Source: JAXLYE01 sp046351595 (GTDB taxonomy: Bacteria > Myxococcota_A > Polyangia > Palsa-1104 > JAEUJZ01). From it: 64,000 nt of DNA. The DNA lies in the NCBI GenBank assembly GCA_046351595.1, contig JAXLYE010000004.1, positions 947,156-1,011,155 of the forward strand, given 5' to 3'. The number at the start of each line of letters is the position of its first letter. The first letter of the stretch is position 1. The notes under the pieces were generated by a model that did no database searches, was not told the origin of the DNA, and worked only from the letters and a program-made list of their open reading frames with translations. The position numbers and the translations under genes are program-made. This document shows, one piece after another, positions 21,554-30,666 of the stretch.

Positions 21554-23959
21554 ATGCCAGACCCTTCGCTCGCCGGGATGACAGAGGGAGCCGCCGCGGG
21601 ATCCGGGCGCGGGGATCGCGCCTCGCCCGCGCGCACGGCGCGCCGTCGTGACGTCGGGTGCCTCGGGCGCGTCGGGCGCGTCGGGCGCGTCGGGCGGCTG
21701 GCGGCGTGCGCCTGGCTGCTGGGCGCCGGTTTCCTTGGCGGCTGCCCGGCGCCGCGACCGAACGACGATCGCCCGCCCGGCACCAGCGACAAGCCCGCCG
21801 GCGCGGAGTCCGGCGGCCGGGCGCCAGCGGTGCGCGCGCTCGTCGCCGAGATGGAGGCCGCCCGCCCCGAGCTCAGCCAGGGCTTCGGCGACAAGGACAC
21901 CTGGGCGAGCCTGGTGCGCGCCGCCTACCACGTGCTGGAGGCGCGCCCGCTGCGCGGCCACACCGACGGCGTGACCACGGCCTGCTTCTCGCCCGACGGG
22001 CAGCGCCTGGTGACCGCGAGCTCGGACTACACCGCGCGCATCTGGAGCGCCCAGACCGCGACCGAGGAGCTGCGGCTCAGCGGCCACGCCGCCGGCGTCA
22101 ACGCGGCGCAGTTCCTGCCGGGCGGCGAGCGCGTGGTGACCGCGAGCGCGGACTTCACGGCGCGGATCTGGGACGCGCGCACCGGCCAGGTGCTGCTCAC
22201 GCTCAAGGGCCACACCGCCAGCGTCAACGACCTGGACGTGTCGCCCGACGGCAAGCTGCTGGCCACCGCCAGCGCCGACGGCACCGTCCGGCTCTGGGAC
22301 ACGCAGAGCGGGCAGGCGCTGCGCACGCTCAAGGCGCGCGGCGGCGCGCTCAACACCGTCGCCTTCAGCCCCGACGGCGCGCTGCTGGCGACCGGCGGCG
22401 AGGACAAGATCGGGCGCGTGTTCGCCCTGGGCCCGCCTTCCGGCGCAGGAGGCACCGCAGGCGCTGCGGCCGCCGCCGCCCCGGCCCCGACCGCAACCCC
22501 GGCCCCAGCCCCGACTCCGGCCGCAGCGGCGGCGAGCGGCGCGGCCCCGGCGGCGAGCGGCGGAGCGCAGGCCCCGCTGCCCGCGGTGGACGCGGACGGG
22601 TTCCGGCTGGTCGTCACGCTCAACGGCCACACCGCGCCGATCAACTCGCTCGAGTTCTCGCCCGACGGCCGCCAGCTCGCCAGCGCTAGCGCCGATCAGA
22701 CCGCGTGGCTGTGGGACGCGCAGACCGGCCGCGAGCAGCTGACCCTCAAGGGCCACACCGCCTGGGTCTACTCGATCCTCTACTCGCCCGACGGCCGCTA
22801 CCTGCTGACCGCCAGCGAGGACGGCACCGCGCGCCTGTGGGATCGTGGCAGCGGCCGCGAGCTGTTCGTCATGACCGGCCACTCTGCCGGCATCTTATAC
22901 GCCGCCTTCTCGCCCGACGGCAGCCGCGTGGTCTCCGCCGGCCTGGACGGCACCGCGCGCCTGCGCAACCTCCAGAGCAGCGAGGCCCTGCCGACGCTGT
23001 TCGGCCACTCGCAGAGCGTCTTCGCGGTCACCTTCTCGCCCGACGGCAGCCGCGTCGCCACCGCCAGCCTCGACGAGACCGCGCGCATCTGGGACAGCCA
23101 GACCGGCCGCGCTCTAAAGACGCTCAGCGGCCACACCGGCGGCGTGCAGTCCGTGGCCTTCTCGCCCAACGGCCGGCAGGTCGTGACCGGCAGCCTGGAT
23201 CGCTCGGCGCGGCTGTGGGACAGCCAGACCGGCAAGGAGATCCGCTCGTTCCCGCACGACAACCTGGTGTCCTCGGCGTCCTTCTCCCCTGATGGCACGC
23301 GGCTGATCACCGGCTGCGCCGATCACCTGGCGCGGATCTTCGACGTGCAGACCGGGCAGCTCCTGCGCACGCTGCGCGGCCACACCGACAGCGTCCGCGA
23401 CGCCGCCTACTCGTTCGACGGCAAGCTCGTGGCCACCGCCAGCGAGGACGGCACCGCCCGCGTCTGGGACAGCCAGACCGGCGTGCTGCGCCGCGTCTTC
23501 AAGGGCCACGCCGAGGCAGTGCTGTCCGTGAGCTTCGCCAGCGACGGCCGCCACATCCTCACCTCGAGCGAGGACAAGACCGCGCGGATCTTTGCCATCG
23601 ACAGCGGCGCCGAGGTCCTTTTGCTGAGCGGCCACGCCGGCGCGGTCCGCGAGGCGGCCTTCTCGCCCGACGGCAAGTTCATCGTCACCGCCGGCTCGGA
23701 TCAGACGGCGCGGCTGTGGACCCGGGCCGGGCGGCTGCTGGTGGTCTTGCGCGGGCACACCGACGACGTGCTCGGCGCGCGCTTCTCGCCCGACGGGCAG
23801 CGCATCGTCACCGCCGGCCACGACGCGCTCGCCTTCATCCACCCCGCGACCCCGGCCGGCTTCTTCGGCTTCGGCTGCCGCGTGCTGCTCAGCCTCGGCG
23901 GCACCAGCGAGGTCCCGGCCGCCCAGCTCGAGCAGCTGCTCAAGACCTGCAGCCCCTGA
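21554..23959 (+). CDS. WD40-repeat lipoprotein with 14 repeats
   Basis: The 801-residue product has a signal region with the lipobox FLGGC, preceded by four GRV repeats. After about 70 helical residues, 14 WD40 repeats follow, each with the pattern GH-x-SPDG-x-TAS-x-DGTARIWD. A low-complexity Ala/Pro insert of about 50 residues lies between repeats 4 and 5. Repeat 10 has lost the GH and reads FPHDN. Fourteen repeats suit two seven-bladed propellers. An ATG at 21578 is an alternative start; neither has a good ribosome-binding site. It is probably an envelope scaffold; divergent transcription from the kinase operon suggests, without proving, a link. Confidence 0.88.
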   Translation: MPDPSLAGMTEGAAAGSGRGDRASPARTARRRDVGCLGRVGRVGRVGRLAACAWLLGAGFLGGCPAPRPNDDRPPGTSDKPAGAESGGRAPAVRALVAEMEAARPELSQGFGDKDTWASLVRAAYHVLEARPLRGHTDGVTTACFSPDGQRLVTASSDYTARIWSAQTATEELRLSGHAAGVNAAQFLPGGERVVTASADFTARIWDARTGQVLLTLKGHTASVNDLDVSPDGKLLATASADGTVRLWDTQSGQALRTLKARGGALNTVAFSPDGALLATGGEDKIGRVFALGPPSGAGGTAGAAAAAAPAPTATPAPAPTPAAAAASGAAPAASGGAQAPLPAVDADGFRLVVTLNGHTAPINSLEFSPDGRQLASASADQTAWLWDAQTGREQLTLKGHTAWVYSILYSPDGRYLLTASEDGTARLWDRGSGRELFVMTGHSAGILYAAFSPDGSRVVSAGLDGTARLRNLQSSEALPTLFGHSQSVFAVTFSPDGSRVATASLDETARIWDSQTGRALKTLSGHTGGVQSVAFSPNGRQVVTGSLDRSARLWDSQTGKEIRSFPHDNLVSSASFSPDGTRLITGCADHLARIFDVQTGQLLRTLRGHTDSVRDAAYSFDGKLVATASEDGTARVWDSQTGVLRRVFKGHAEAVLSVSFASDGRHILTSSEDKTARIFAIDSGAEVLLLSGHAGAVREAAFSPDGKFIVTAGSDQTARLWTRAGRLLVVLRGHTDDVLGARFSPDGQRIVTAGHDALAFIHPATPAGFFGFGCRVLLSLGGTSEVPAAQLEQLLKTCSP

Positions 23960-24002
23960 CCCCAGGCTGCGGGCCGGGGCGGGACCGCGTCCGGAGCCGC
24001 GC

Positions 24003-24404
24003 TCAGCCCTCGAGGTCGGTGCCCTGCACCGCGGCGTGGACGGCGAAGACCGCGCCCAGCACCGCGGCCCAGGCGCCTCCTATATAGAGGTTGCACATCG
24101 CCTCGGCGCGCCCGACCTCGAGCAGCTGCGGCCGCAGCTCGGGGCTCACCGCGGCCAGCGCGGCGTCGACGTTCTGCATGCCGGTCAGGTAGCCGAGCAG
24201 GCCGCTCGCCAGCGGCAGGAGCAGCAGCAGCGACAGCAGCGGCAGCTTCTTCGCTGCGCGCGCCCGCGCCCAGGTCGTCGTCAGCGCGACCCCGCACAGC
24301 GCCGACAGGAAGGTCGTGGCGTAGGCGGGCCAGCCGGCGTTGCGGTAGGCGGTGAGGATGAAGTGCGGCCAGCGTGACAGGTCGAAGGCCGACGGTCCCT
24401 CCAT
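24003..24404 (-). CDS. small membrane protein, three predicted helices
   Basis: The product has 133 residues from the ATG at 24404, with hydrophobic segments at about 32-47, 56-74 and 105-125 and a conserved-looking start MEGPSAFDLSRWPHFILTAY. I do not recognise the family. It converges with the WD40 gene and is divergent from the next secreted protein. The composition is clearly that of a real membrane protein. Confidence 0.7.
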   Translation of the reverse strand: MEGPSAFDLSRWPHFILTAYRNAGWPAYATTFLSALCGVALTTTWARARAAKKLPLLSLLLLLPLASGLLGYLTGMQNVDAALAAVSPELRPQLLEVGRAEAMCNLYIGGAWAAVLGAVFAVHAAVQGTDLEG

Positions 24405-24467
24405 GCGTGCGCTCCTTGCGCGGCTCGCCTCCGGCCGCAGCCTCAGGCGGGGCCAAAGACGAAGGTT

Positions 24468-26012
24468 GTGCTGGGCTACCTGACCATGATACACGCCGCC
24501 TCGATGCAGCCCTCGCGCAACGTCTTCAGCCGGTCGCGCTCCGCGTCTCCTCTGCCCTCCGGGGCTCCTGGCTTGCCGGGCTCCGCCTGGACCTCCGCGG
24601 TCCGGGATCCGGGCGCCGGTCGCCGCCCGCCGTCCCGAGCGAGCCGCGGCTCGCTTGCCGCCCTCGCCGCCCTTGGGGCCGCCGGGCTCTTGCTGGGCGG
24701 GACGCTCGGGTGCAGCGCGGTCATCGATCCGGATCCGTACCTGGGGACGATCGACCCGACGGGCTTCGCGCCGCAGGTGCGCTTCGCCACGGGCTCGAAC
24801 CCGCAGGCCGCGTGCCTGATCCCGCGCCACGGCTGGGCCGGCAGCACCGAGGCGCCGTGGGTGTACCTGGGCGTGCTGACGAGCAGCCAGCTCGATCTCA
24901 GCAACGCCGCGGACCCGACGCGCGCGCTGCCACCGTCGGTGTACCAGCTGACCGGCTGCGACCAGCCCGAGGGCCGGCAGGAGGCGCCGGCCTTCGACCC
25001 GCGCCTCGACAACTACCTGCGCACGGTGCAGTACCCGATCCTGGCGACGGGCTTCGTGCCGGCGCAGGCGGGGGCCGCGGCCGAGCCGGCGAACCTGTCG
25101 ACCTACCGGCCGTTCCACGCCCTGATCAAGGCGCAGCTCGAGCCCTCGGTGCGCGACCGCATGGGCTGCAACGACGTGAAGAGCGAGCGCTCGCTGCTCG
25201 AGCGCGCCGGCTGGAACCGCGAAACCAAGATGTTCCCCGACGGTGGCCCGCGCGACATCCAGATCCAGTACGCCACGCGCGAGCAGATCCAGGGCGGGCA
25301 GGTGACCTTCAAGGACTGGCCGATGGTCAGCGTCGCGGTGCCCGTCGGCACCACCTGGAACCCGGTGGCCGCGTGCCCCTTCGGCACCGGCAACCAGGCG
25401 GTGCTGCCCAAGTTCCCCGGGGATCCGCAGGCGACGTTCCAGTTCCCGTCTCAGCACTGGCTGCGCGGCCTGCTCGGCGGCTACCTCGACGGCGGCACCG
25501 TGCCGGTGACCACCGACCGTATGCAGTGCCCGGCGATCGTGCCGACGGTGAAGAGCTGCTCGGCGATGACGCCCTGCGACACCGCCGCGGGCGAGGTCTG
25601 CTCCTCGGGCCGCTGCCTGGCGCGCGTGCCGGTCTGCCCGGTGCAGAACGAGCTGTGGCTGAGCAAGGACGAGGTCAAGCTGCCGGCCATGGGCGCCGCC
25701 ACCTGGGACCCGTTCCCGGCCGGCGAGCGCACCGTCGAGATCAAGAGCACCGACGGCAGCATGAAGCGCAGCGGCGACATCCTCAGCATCTTCAAGGTGC
25801 TGCCGGGGCAGCCGGACTTCTCGCCGGTGTGCCGGCTGCGCGTGTTCGATCCCACCAAGGTCACCTGCGCGCAGCAGGAGGGCGAGGCGCTCAAGCCGCG
25901 GCCGCTGTGCACGGCGGCAGAGCTCGCCGCGCAGCCGATGGCCGAGGTGTCGCTGGGCAGCACGCCGTACTTCGTGCACTGCCTTTACGTGAACCCGCCG
26001 AAGGCGTCGTAG
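24468..26012 (+). CDS. secreted lipoprotein of unknown function, partner gene of the Oar-like receptor
   Basis: A hydrophobic segment with the lipobox-like GGTLGCSAV lies about 60-80 residues in, so the annotated GTG (24468) or the ATGs at 24486 and 24504 may be too early. The mature part is rich in Trp, Pro and Cys. It contains a CSAMTPCDTAAGEVCSSGRC stretch like the short disulfide-rich segments of myxobacterial surface proteins. The protein ends 63 bp before the TonB-dependent receptor on the same strand. A role in capturing a substrate for that receptor is only inferred from position. Confidence 0.7.
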   Translation: MLGYLTMIHAASMQPSRNVFSRSRSASPLPSGAPGLPGSAWTSAVRDPGAGRRPPSRASRGSLAALAALGAAGLLLGGTLGCSAVIDPDPYLGTIDPTGFAPQVRFATGSNPQAACLIPRHGWAGSTEAPWVYLGVLTSSQLDLSNAADPTRALPPSVYQLTGCDQPEGRQEAPAFDPRLDNYLRTVQYPILATGFVPAQAGAAAEPANLSTYRPFHALIKAQLEPSVRDRMGCNDVKSERSLLERAGWNRETKMFPDGGPRDIQIQYATREQIQGGQVTFKDWPMVSVAVPVGTTWNPVAACPFGTGNQAVLPKFPGDPQATFQFPSQHWLRGLLGGYLDGGTVPVTTDRMQCPAIVPTVKSCSAMTPCDTAAGEVCSSGRCLARVPVCPVQNELWLSKDEVKLPAMGAATWDPFPAGERTVEIKSTDGSMKRSGDILSIFKVLPGQPDFSPVCRLRVFDPTKVTCAQQEGEALKPRPLCTAAELAAQPMAEVSLGSTPYFVHCLYVNPPKAS

Positions 26013-26075
26013 CCGGTGCAGCCGATGCGGTGTGGTCAAAGGGAACGCCAGGCAGAGCGCCAGAGGGAACGGGCC

Positions 26076-28913
26076 ATGGACACGAGACGGCTGGCGGGGC
26101 GCGGGGTGCGCCGGTTCGCGGCGCTGTGGCTGCTGCTTAGCGCGGTGATCGCGGTGGCGGCGGTGAGCGTGCCGCGGCCGGCCTTCGCGCTGGGTGAGGT
26201 CACCGGGCGCATCGGCGGCGTCGTCACCATCGAGGGCACCAAGGACGGCATCGCCGGCGTGCCGATCACGGTGCGGTCACGCTCGCTCATCGGCAAGAGC
26301 CGCAGCGTCACCACCGGCGACGACGGCAGCTACCTCTTTCAGAGCCTGCCGCCGGGCAGCTACACCGTCGAGGCGCGCATCGAGGGCTTCTCGCCCGTCG
26401 AGGTCAGCGACGTCAGCGTCGTCGTCGGCCAGCTGGCGCCGGTCGACATCGTGCTGCGCGTCGGCCCGGTGCAGTCCGAAACCAAGCGCATCGTCGAGCG
26501 GCGCGCCCCGGTGCTGAACCCCGAGAGCGCGGTGACCACGACGGTGCTGGACAACGCCAAGGTGTCGCGCACGCCGGTGTTCCGGCAGGTGCAGGCGATG
26601 GCGCAGCTGGCGCCCGGTGTCGGCCCCGGCAACAACCCGTCGGTGCGCGGCGGCCTGTCGCGCTACACCCGCTTTCTCGTCGACGGCCTGGACACCTCGG
26701 ACATCGTCTCCGGCGGCATCAGCTCGCCGATGAACTTCGACTCGGTCGAGCAGTTCAACCTGTTCTCGGGCGCGATGGACGCCGAGTACAACTCGCTCGG
26801 CCTCGTCCAGAACATGGTGACGCGCTCGGGCGGCAACAAGTTCACCGTCGACGCCAGCGTCATCATCCAGCCGACCGCGTTCTACGCGCCGACGCGCTAC
26901 CCGGCGATGCTGCCGCAGCAGAACGGGCAGCTCCTTTACGACGAGCGGCCGGCGCCGATCCGCGACTTCTACTCGGTGAACCTCAACTTCGGCGGCCCGA
27001 TCGTGCGGGACCGCTTGTGGTTCTTCACCTCGTTCCAGTTCAACTACAACAAGGCGATGATCACGGTGCCGCCGATGCCCTGGCTCGGCATCACCGACGA
27101 CACCGACCGCATCCGCGACACGTACACGTACCTGGGCCGGGCCAAGCTGACCTGGCAGGCCAGCGCCAGCACGCGCATCTCGCTGTCGTTCAACATCGAC
27201 CGCAACCTGATCGATAACTCGGCGCAGAGCACGACGCTGGCGCCCGAGGCCGACCGCCGCATCAACCGCGGCGGCGAGTGGCTGGTGCTGCTCGTCGACA
27301 GCGGCCTGACCTCGAAGCTGGTGTTCCAGATGCAGGCCGGCTTCACCACCAAGCGCTCGCTCGAGGACACGATCCGCGACTACAACGGCTCGCCGGATCG
27401 CATCACCGCCTCGCACACGCTGCGCACCGCCGACCAGTACAACGGCATCACGTACCTGAACAGCTCGGTCGGCTGGAACGTCGAGAACAAGTACCGCGTC
27501 CAGGTCGACCCGACGCTGCTTTACAACGCCACGGGCCTCGGCGGCACGCACCAGATCAAGGGCGGCGTGCAGTTCGCGTACATGCGCTACGACCACAACG
27601 TCGGCGTCGCCGGCGGCCGCAAGTTCACGGACATCGCCTACGACAAGCCGTGCGATCCGAGCGACCCCTCGACGTTCGCGAGCTGCTCGCAGGTCACCGA
27701 GTACCCGGACAGCCTGCCGGTGAACGGCCAGGCCGCCCCGGGCTGGACGACGCAGGCCGACGCCTTCAACATCGGCGTGTTCCTGCAGGACCGGTACACG
27801 GTCAAGCGCTGGCTGACCATCGTGCCCGGCTTCCGCTTCGACGTCGGCCTCTTGCGCGACTTCGAGGGCAAGTCGCTCGGCAACCTGTTCGGCTACGGGC
27901 CGCGGCTGTCGTTCGTTTATGACCTCTTGCACGATCGTACGACGCTGCTCAGCGCCCACTACGGCCGCCACAACGACGTCGGCAACGCCTTCATCGCCGA
28001 CCAGGGCAACCCGTTCCAGCGCTCGTCGTTCCAGCAGTGGAACACCACGACGCAGCGCTTCGAGGAGCGCAACAGCTCGGGCGGCGTCGGCGGCCAGCGC
28101 TTCGCCGAGTCGATCAGCCCGCCCAAGCTCGACGAGGTGGCGGCCGGCCTCCGCCGCGAGGTGGTCGAGCAGCTGGCGGCCGGCGTCGACTATACGTTCC
28201 GCAAGTACAGCAACCTGTGGGTCAACGCCGAGGTCAACCAGATCTGGGACCCGGCGGGCTCGCGCGTCATCGGCTACAAGAACGGCATGCCGCGCCGCCT
28301 GTACGAGGCCGGCACGCCCGACGAGGCGCAGCGCACCTACCACGGCGTCGACTTCTGGCTGCAGGGCTCGCCCGGCAACTTCGGCATCGTCGCCAGCTAC
28401 ACCCTGGCCTTCGCCTCGGGCACGGTCAGCGACTACTTCAGCGCCTTCATGCAGAACCCGAGGCTGAACTCGCTGTACAACGGGCCGCTGTCGGACAACT
28501 ACCGGCACACGGTGAAGGGCGCCATCGACTACTTCTTCAGCTTCGGGCTGAACGCGAGCGTGCGCTTCCAGTACCGGACCGGCGCGCCGCAGTGGCGCGT
28601 CTTCCAGAGCCCCGAGGACAACAGCTTCTCGCTGTATCGCTCGCCGCGCGGCACCTCGACGGGGTCGCGGACGAACGACCCCACGACCTGGGCCGAGTTC
28701 AAGCTGCCGGATCAGTTCAACCTGGATCTGCAGTTCACCTACAGCTTCGAGAAGCTGACCAAGGTCCGGTTCGATGTGATGGTGCTGCTGTTCAACGTCC
28801 TGAACCAGGCGGTGGCGACCAGCGTGGATCAGCGGAACGGGGCCACGTTCGGGGCGGTGCAGGGCCGGACGGACAACTTCAACGGGGAGCTGATCCTCCG
28901 CTATCGCTACTAA
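26076..28913 (+). CDS. Oar-like TonB-dependent outer-membrane receptor
   Basis: The 945-residue product begins with a signal sequence, then a carboxypeptidase-regulatory-like beta domain (VTIEGTKDGIAGVPITVRSR, DDGSYLFQSLPPGSYTVEAR). The plug follows (QAMAQLAPGVGPGNNPSVRG, then FLVDGLDTSD) and then the beta barrel, whose last strand ends in LILRYRY with a terminal aromatic, as needed for barrel assembly. This is the layout of Myxococcus Oar. The ATG at 26076 sits behind AGAGGGA. Oar-type proteins move proteins or peptides across the outer membrane; the substrate here is unknown. Confidence 0.92.
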   Translation: MDTRRLAGRGVRRFAALWLLLSAVIAVAAVSVPRPAFALGEVTGRIGGVVTIEGTKDGIAGVPITVRSRSLIGKSRSVTTGDDGSYLFQSLPPGSYTVEARIEGFSPVEVSDVSVVVGQLAPVDIVLRVGPVQSETKRIVERRAPVLNPESAVTTTVLDNAKVSRTPVFRQVQAMAQLAPGVGPGNNPSVRGGLSRYTRFLVDGLDTSDIVSGGISSPMNFDSVEQFNLFSGAMDAEYNSLGLVQNMVTRSGGNKFTVDASVIIQPTAFYAPTRYPAMLPQQNGQLLYDERPAPIRDFYSVNLNFGGPIVRDRLWFFTSFQFNYNKAMITVPPMPWLGITDDTDRIRDTYTYLGRAKLTWQASASTRISLSFNIDRNLIDNSAQSTTLAPEADRRINRGGEWLVLLVDSGLTSKLVFQMQAGFTTKRSLEDTIRDYNGSPDRITASHTLRTADQYNGITYLNSSVGWNVENKYRVQVDPTLLYNATGLGGTHQIKGGVQFAYMRYDHNVGVAGGRKFTDIAYDKPCDPSDPSTFASCSQVTEYPDSLPVNGQAAPGWTTQADAFNIGVFLQDRYTVKRWLTIVPGFRFDVGLLRDFEGKSLGNLFGYGPRLSFVYDLLHDRTTLLSAHYGRHNDVGNAFIADQGNPFQRSSFQQWNTTTQRFEERNSSGGVGGQRFAESISPPKLDEVAAGLRREVVEQLAAGVDYTFRKYSNLWVNAEVNQIWDPAGSRVIGYKNGMPRRLYEAGTPDEAQRTYHGVDFWLQGSPGNFGIVASYTLAFASGTVSDYFSAFMQNPRLNSLYNGPLSDNYRHTVKGAIDYFFSFGLNASVRFQYRTGAPQWRVFQSPEDNSFSLYRSPRGTSTGSRTNDPTTWAEFKLPDQFNLDLQFTYSFEKLTKVRFDVMVLLFNVLNQAVATSVDQRNGATFGAVQGRTDNFNGELILRYRY

Positions 28914-28961
28914 GGGAACGAGGGGCCGCGGTCGGTCTTCGCCCTCGGGGCCGCGGCTGGG

Positions 28962-30635
28962 TCAGAGGCCCAGGAGGCGCTGGAAGAGGGGATAGCGCGG
29001 GGTCGGGGTGTCGCCCTCGAGGCGGATCAGGCCCAGGCGCTGGAGGCGGGGGAGCAGGAGTCGGTCGATGCCGCCGAGGGGCTTGCCTGCGATGGCTCGC
29101 TCGGCGGTGGGCCACAGGCCGGGCTCGGACATGAGGCGGCGGCGGCAGGTTTCCAGGAAGCCGTCGAAGACCTGGGCGCCGGGGCGGGTGTCGCTGGTGA
29201 CCTGCTCCAGGCGCAGGCCGCGGGTGGTGGCCGAGTACATGGCCAGGCGGGACAGGTAGGGGTGGCCGCCGATGAGGGCGGTGAGCTGGGTCAGGTCGGC
29301 GGCGGTCCAGCTCAGGCCGTGCAGCCGCGCGAGCTCGGTGAGCTGGCCCAGGGTCAGGTCGGGCAGCTCCAGCGGCGGCGCGACGGTGAAGGGCGAGCGG
29401 CGCGGGTGGCGGACCATCCAGCGCGGCTCCAGCGACGTGCAGAGGATGAGGTGCAGGCGCTGCCAGTCGGGCTCGCGGGCGGCGGCGCGGTCGAGGAAGC
29501 GGCGCAGGGCGGTGAGCAGCGGGTCGATGAAGGGCTCCTCGCGCAGGCCGTCGACGCGGTCGAGGGCGAGCACGAGCGGGCCGGCGGTGCGCGGCAAGAA
29601 GACCTCGCCGAGCAGGGCGCCCAGGCGATCGGCAGGCTCGTCGGCGGAGCGCCAGGCGCGCAGGGCGGCGGCGGTGGCGTCGCGGCCGGCGCTCGGCTGG
29701 GCCGCGAACTGGGCGGTGAGCTGGCTCGCGATCTCCTGCAGGAAGGGCTCCAGGCCGGCGTAGGCCTCGGGCGCGAGGCGCTCGAAGTTGAGGCGCAGCA
29801 GGCACGCCTCGGGCTGCTCGCGCAGCGGCTCGCACAGGCGCTCGAGCAGCCAGGTCTTGCCGTGTCGCTCGGGGGCCCACAGCACCAGCGGGCGGCCCGG
29901 GGTCGTTAGCTCGGTCGCGGCGGCGGCCTCGAGCTCGGGGCGGGGCACGTAGAAGCGGCGCGAGTAGGGGGCCTTGGGCGGCTGCACGATCTCGCCGAGC
30001 TCGAGGGCGTCCTCGCGCGCGAGGTGGGGCAGGAGCAGCGACCGCACGTGCGTCGCGGGGCAGCCGAGCAGGCCCTGCGGATCGGTGGGGTGGCGGCCGC
30101 GCAGGTGGCCGATGACGCGCCCGCCCTGCAGGACCGGGGCGCCGGCCAGCGTGTCCTCGAAGAACGAGGTGCCGGAGAGCACCTTCAGCACCAGCGCCGG
30201 GCCGCGCAGCGGATCCTCGCCGAGGGGCTCGTGGACCAGGCCGCTCACCACCTGACCGGGCGAGCGCAGGGACGGCGCCGCGGACCAGGTCTGCCACGAG
30301 GCGCCGGGCTGCGGCGGGGCGTTGTAGAGCAGGAGCGGCACGTGGTCGCGCACCGGCTGATCGAAGCGCAAGAGCGCGAAGTCGGACTCGGGCTCGGCGG
30401 CGAAGACGCGGGCGCGGTGCTCGACGCGGGTGAAGCGCAGCTTGATGTGCTGGCCGGGGTACAGGCCGCGCACGACGGACGCCGCGGTCACGGCCCAGTC
30501 GGGGTGGATCAGGTAGGCGAGGCCCGAGCGGGTCTTACCGGTGACGCCGAGCGCGAAGCTGTCGGTGCGGTGCACGTCGGCGCACGCGGCGGCGAAGGCC
30601 AGCTGCGTCGGGTGGGCGGTGACGACGTGTTCCAT
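28962..30635 (-). CDS. degenerate trypsin-fold domain fused to an AAA/STAND-like ATPase
   Basis: Residues about 1-205 look like a trypsin-fold domain, but the active site is lost: the usual TAAHVV reads VTAASVV and the usual GMSGAPV reads TLAGAPV, while the Asp region SDFALLRFD remains. Residues about 225-500 resemble the AAA_35-type ATPase: FYVPRPELE, P-loop-like APERHGKTW with its first Gly replaced, LVLALDRVD as Walker B, and GGHPYLSRLAMY. A winged-helix-like end (LPRLQRLGLIRLEG) closes the protein. It follows the split propeller gene on the same strand after 31 bp. Such protease/ATPase fusions occur in signalling and conflict systems; the role here is unknown. Confidence 0.8.
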   Translation of the reverse strand: MEHVVTAHPTQLAFAAACADVHRTDSFALGVTGKTRSGLAYLIHPDWAVTAASVVRGLYPGQHIKLRFTRVEHRARVFAAEPESDFALLRFDQPVRDHVPLLLYNAPPQPGASWQTWSAAPSLRSPGQVVSGLVHEPLGEDPLRGPALVLKVLSGTSFFEDTLAGAPVLQGGRVIGHLRGRHPTDPQGLLGCPATHVRSLLLPHLAREDALELGEIVQPPKAPYSRRFYVPRPELEAAAATELTTPGRPLVLWAPERHGKTWLLERLCEPLREQPEACLLRLNFERLAPEAYAGLEPFLQEIASQLTAQFAAQPSAGRDATAAALRAWRSADEPADRLGALLGEVFLPRTAGPLVLALDRVDGLREEPFIDPLLTALRRFLDRAAAREPDWQRLHLILCTSLEPRWMVRHPRRSPFTVAPPLELPDLTLGQLTELARLHGLSWTAADLTQLTALIGGHPYLSRLAMYSATTRGLRLEQVTSDTRPGAQVFDGFLETCRRRLMSEPGLWPTAERAIAGKPLGGIDRLLLPRLQRLGLIRLEGDTPTPRYPLFQRLLGL

Positions 30636-30666
30636 GCGCGGCGCGATTATACGAGGGCGGCGGGGC

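Noticed and set aside
24760..24840. GGCTCGAACCC resembling a tRNA T-arm
   Set aside because: It lies inside a coding frame, and no acceptor stem or anticodon arm can be built around it.
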